Shown here piece by piece: positions 63,421 through 64,000 of a stretch of 64,000 nt of DNA. Each line of letters starts with the position of its first letter. Position 1 is the first letter of the stretch. Under the pieces are notes generated by a model, which was not told the origin of the DNA, ran no database searches, and was given only the letters and a program-made list of their open reading frames with translations. The position numbers were made by a program, and so were the translations under genes. The stretch is taken from assembly GCF_017308975.1 (NCBI RefSeq), contig NZ_JADWPD010000020.1, positions 124,001-188,000 of the forward strand, in the 5' to 3' direction. This DNA comes from Amycolatopsis sp. MtRt-6 (GTDB lineage: Bacteria; Actinomycetota; Actinomycetes; Mycobacteriales; Pseudonocardiaceae).

Positions 63421-63505
63421 GCGCCCCAATGTGGCCTTCGGTGCGTCCAACGCACCCAATGTGGCCTTCGGTGCGTCCAACGCAACCAAGGCCACATTGG
63501 GGCGC
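63421..63505. repeat. 30-bp tandem repeat closed by an 18-bp inverted repeat
   Basis: CCAATGTGGCCTTCGGTGCG plus ten bases is repeated at 63426 and 63456. GCGCCCCAATGTGGCCTT (63421-63438) is the exact complement of 63488-63505, so the block folds into an 18-bp stem around the repeats. The right arm ends at the last base of the tetR stop codon. It probably also terminates the two convergent genes. Confidence 0.8.
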
Positions 63506-64000
63506 TAGCCGCGTTCGGCTTCGGCCGCCTTGATCAGTGCCTGGGCGGCCCAGCGCATCACCTCCGTGGCCTCCTCCGGCTCCAGGTGACACGCGTCCCG
63601 GGTGACGATCAGCGCCTCGACGCCGTAGACGAGCATCAGGGCCATCGTCAGCCGGCGGTGGACCTCGGGCGGCAGCGCGCCCTCGAGCGGCTCGAGGACC
63701 TGCCGCGTCATGCGGATGCGGGTCTCGCCGCGCACCGGCGACTCGGCCGAGCCGCCGCCTTGGGAGAACCAGCGGTCGAGGTTGGCGCGGACCAGGCCGC
63801 GCCACGACGGCTCGTCGCCGAACTGCAGGCCGGCGATGTAGCGGATCACCGCGTCCATCCGCGCCGCCGGGTCGTCGCCGGTCTCCGCCAGCAGCGCGTC
63901 GACGTGGAGGTTCTGCCCCGATCGCTCGGCCAGCCCGGCCCAGAGCGACTGCGGGTTCGGGAAGTAGCGGTACGCCGTCGCGGTGGACACCATCGCCGCT
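63505..64000 (-). CDS. TetR-family regulator, N-terminus outside window
   Basis: The leftward frame continues past the right edge. The visible start VSTATAYRYFPNPQSLWAGL is the end of the TetR helix-turn-helix (T-x-Y-R-Y-F). The rest is the helical ligand domain, ending RWAAQALIKAAEAERG. About 165 residues are seen. Target genes cannot be inferred; the convergent WS/DGAT gene is separate. Confidence 0.85.
   Translation of the reverse strand, partial: AAMVSTATAYRYFPNPQSLWAGLAERSGQNLHVDALLAETGDDPAARMDAVIRYIAGLQFGDEPSWRGLVRANLDRWFSQGGGSAESPVRGETRIRMTRQVLEPLEGALPPEVHRRLTMALMLVYGVEALIVTRDACHLEPEEATEVMRWAAQALIKAAEAERG

Noticed and set aside
1..64000. tRNA, rRNA, riboswitch or large biosynthetic gene cluster
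   Set aside because: No cloverleaf, rRNA segment or known riboswitch core was recognised on reading, and no PKS/NRPS genes are present apart from the small carotenoid operon.

Overview
The window is high-GC DNA (roughly 70% by eye) with strong third-position G/C, many GTG starts, 4-bp ATGA/GTGA gene overlaps and several probable leaderless starts. Gene content points to a filamentous actinomycete of the Pseudonocardiaceae, most likely Amycolatopsis-like (inference; no rRNA gene is present). Several blocks match mycobacterial gene order as I remember it: sdhB-sdhA-sdhC plus a small protein (Rv0247c-Rv0250c), recX-recA-DUF3046 (Rv2736c-Rv2738c), and metF / polyprenyl synthase / Rv2175c / pknL (Rv2172c-Rv2176). 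These suggest chromosomal core with accessory insertions.

Layout. 1-3.8 kb: end of a response regulator gene and a divergent gluABCD amino-acid ABC importer. 3.8-12.5 kb: an accessory stretch with a leaderless SDR gene, a phosphotransferase broken by one missing base, a decayed IS701-type element, a 13E12-like HNH nuclease, DUF1275 and DUF4037 genes, an XRE/DUF5753 regulator, an amidohydrolase, and a small upstream gene with two compensating frameshifts. 12.7-14.5 kb: a coiled-coil/Mrr-type nuclease of lower GC. 14.5-18.4 kb: the sdh operon. 18.6-21.1 kb: edd-eda (Entner-Doudoroff). 21.3-25.6 kb: a dikinase-like ATP-grasp protein with an MFS transporter, then a two-domain GNAT. 25.6-29.7 kb: recX, recA with a LexA box, DUF3046 and a membrane-anchored Hsp70-like protein.

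29.8-34.2 kb: a four-gene acid-sugar operon (DUF1537 kinase, PdxA2-type dehydrogenase, MFS, DeoR regulator), predicted to turn D-threonate or a relative into DHAP. 34.1-38.8 kb: Lhr helicase, then a degenerate 45-bp repeat tract and peptide deformylase. 39.8-44.5 kb: leftward genes for an ACT-GNAT acetyltransferase, an alpha/beta hydrolase, a VOC protein, a mycothiol-dependent-isomerase-like protein and a SAV_6107-type HEPN protein whose promoter carries a perfect LexA box. 44.7-49.6 kb: YbaK deacylase, GNAT, an EamA transporter with a possible Pro-Pro-Pro leader peptide, a DUF885 hydrolase and metF.

49.7-54.7 kb: a MerB-like protein and the crtE-crtI-crtB-LLM carotenoid operon. 54.7-56.8 kb: a CGNR regulator and an MFS gene sharing 22 bp of promoter, with an Rv2175c-like protein behind them. 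56.9-61.1 kb: a PASTA-domain Ser/Thr kinase, a NfeD-like OB-fold protein and a flotillin. 61.2-64 kb: an unknown protein, a WS/DGAT acyltransferase and a truncated TetR gene.

The most unusual items are the SOS-box HEPN gene with an N-terminal ELP repeat region, the dikinase with glucan-water-dikinase-like domain order next to an MFS gene, the kinase-NfeD-flotillin cluster with its 21-bp repeat and nested duplications, the compact CGNR/MFS switch, the MFS gene with no stop before its convergent neighbour, and the predicted leaderless leader peptide. No rRNA, tRNA or CRISPR array was seen.
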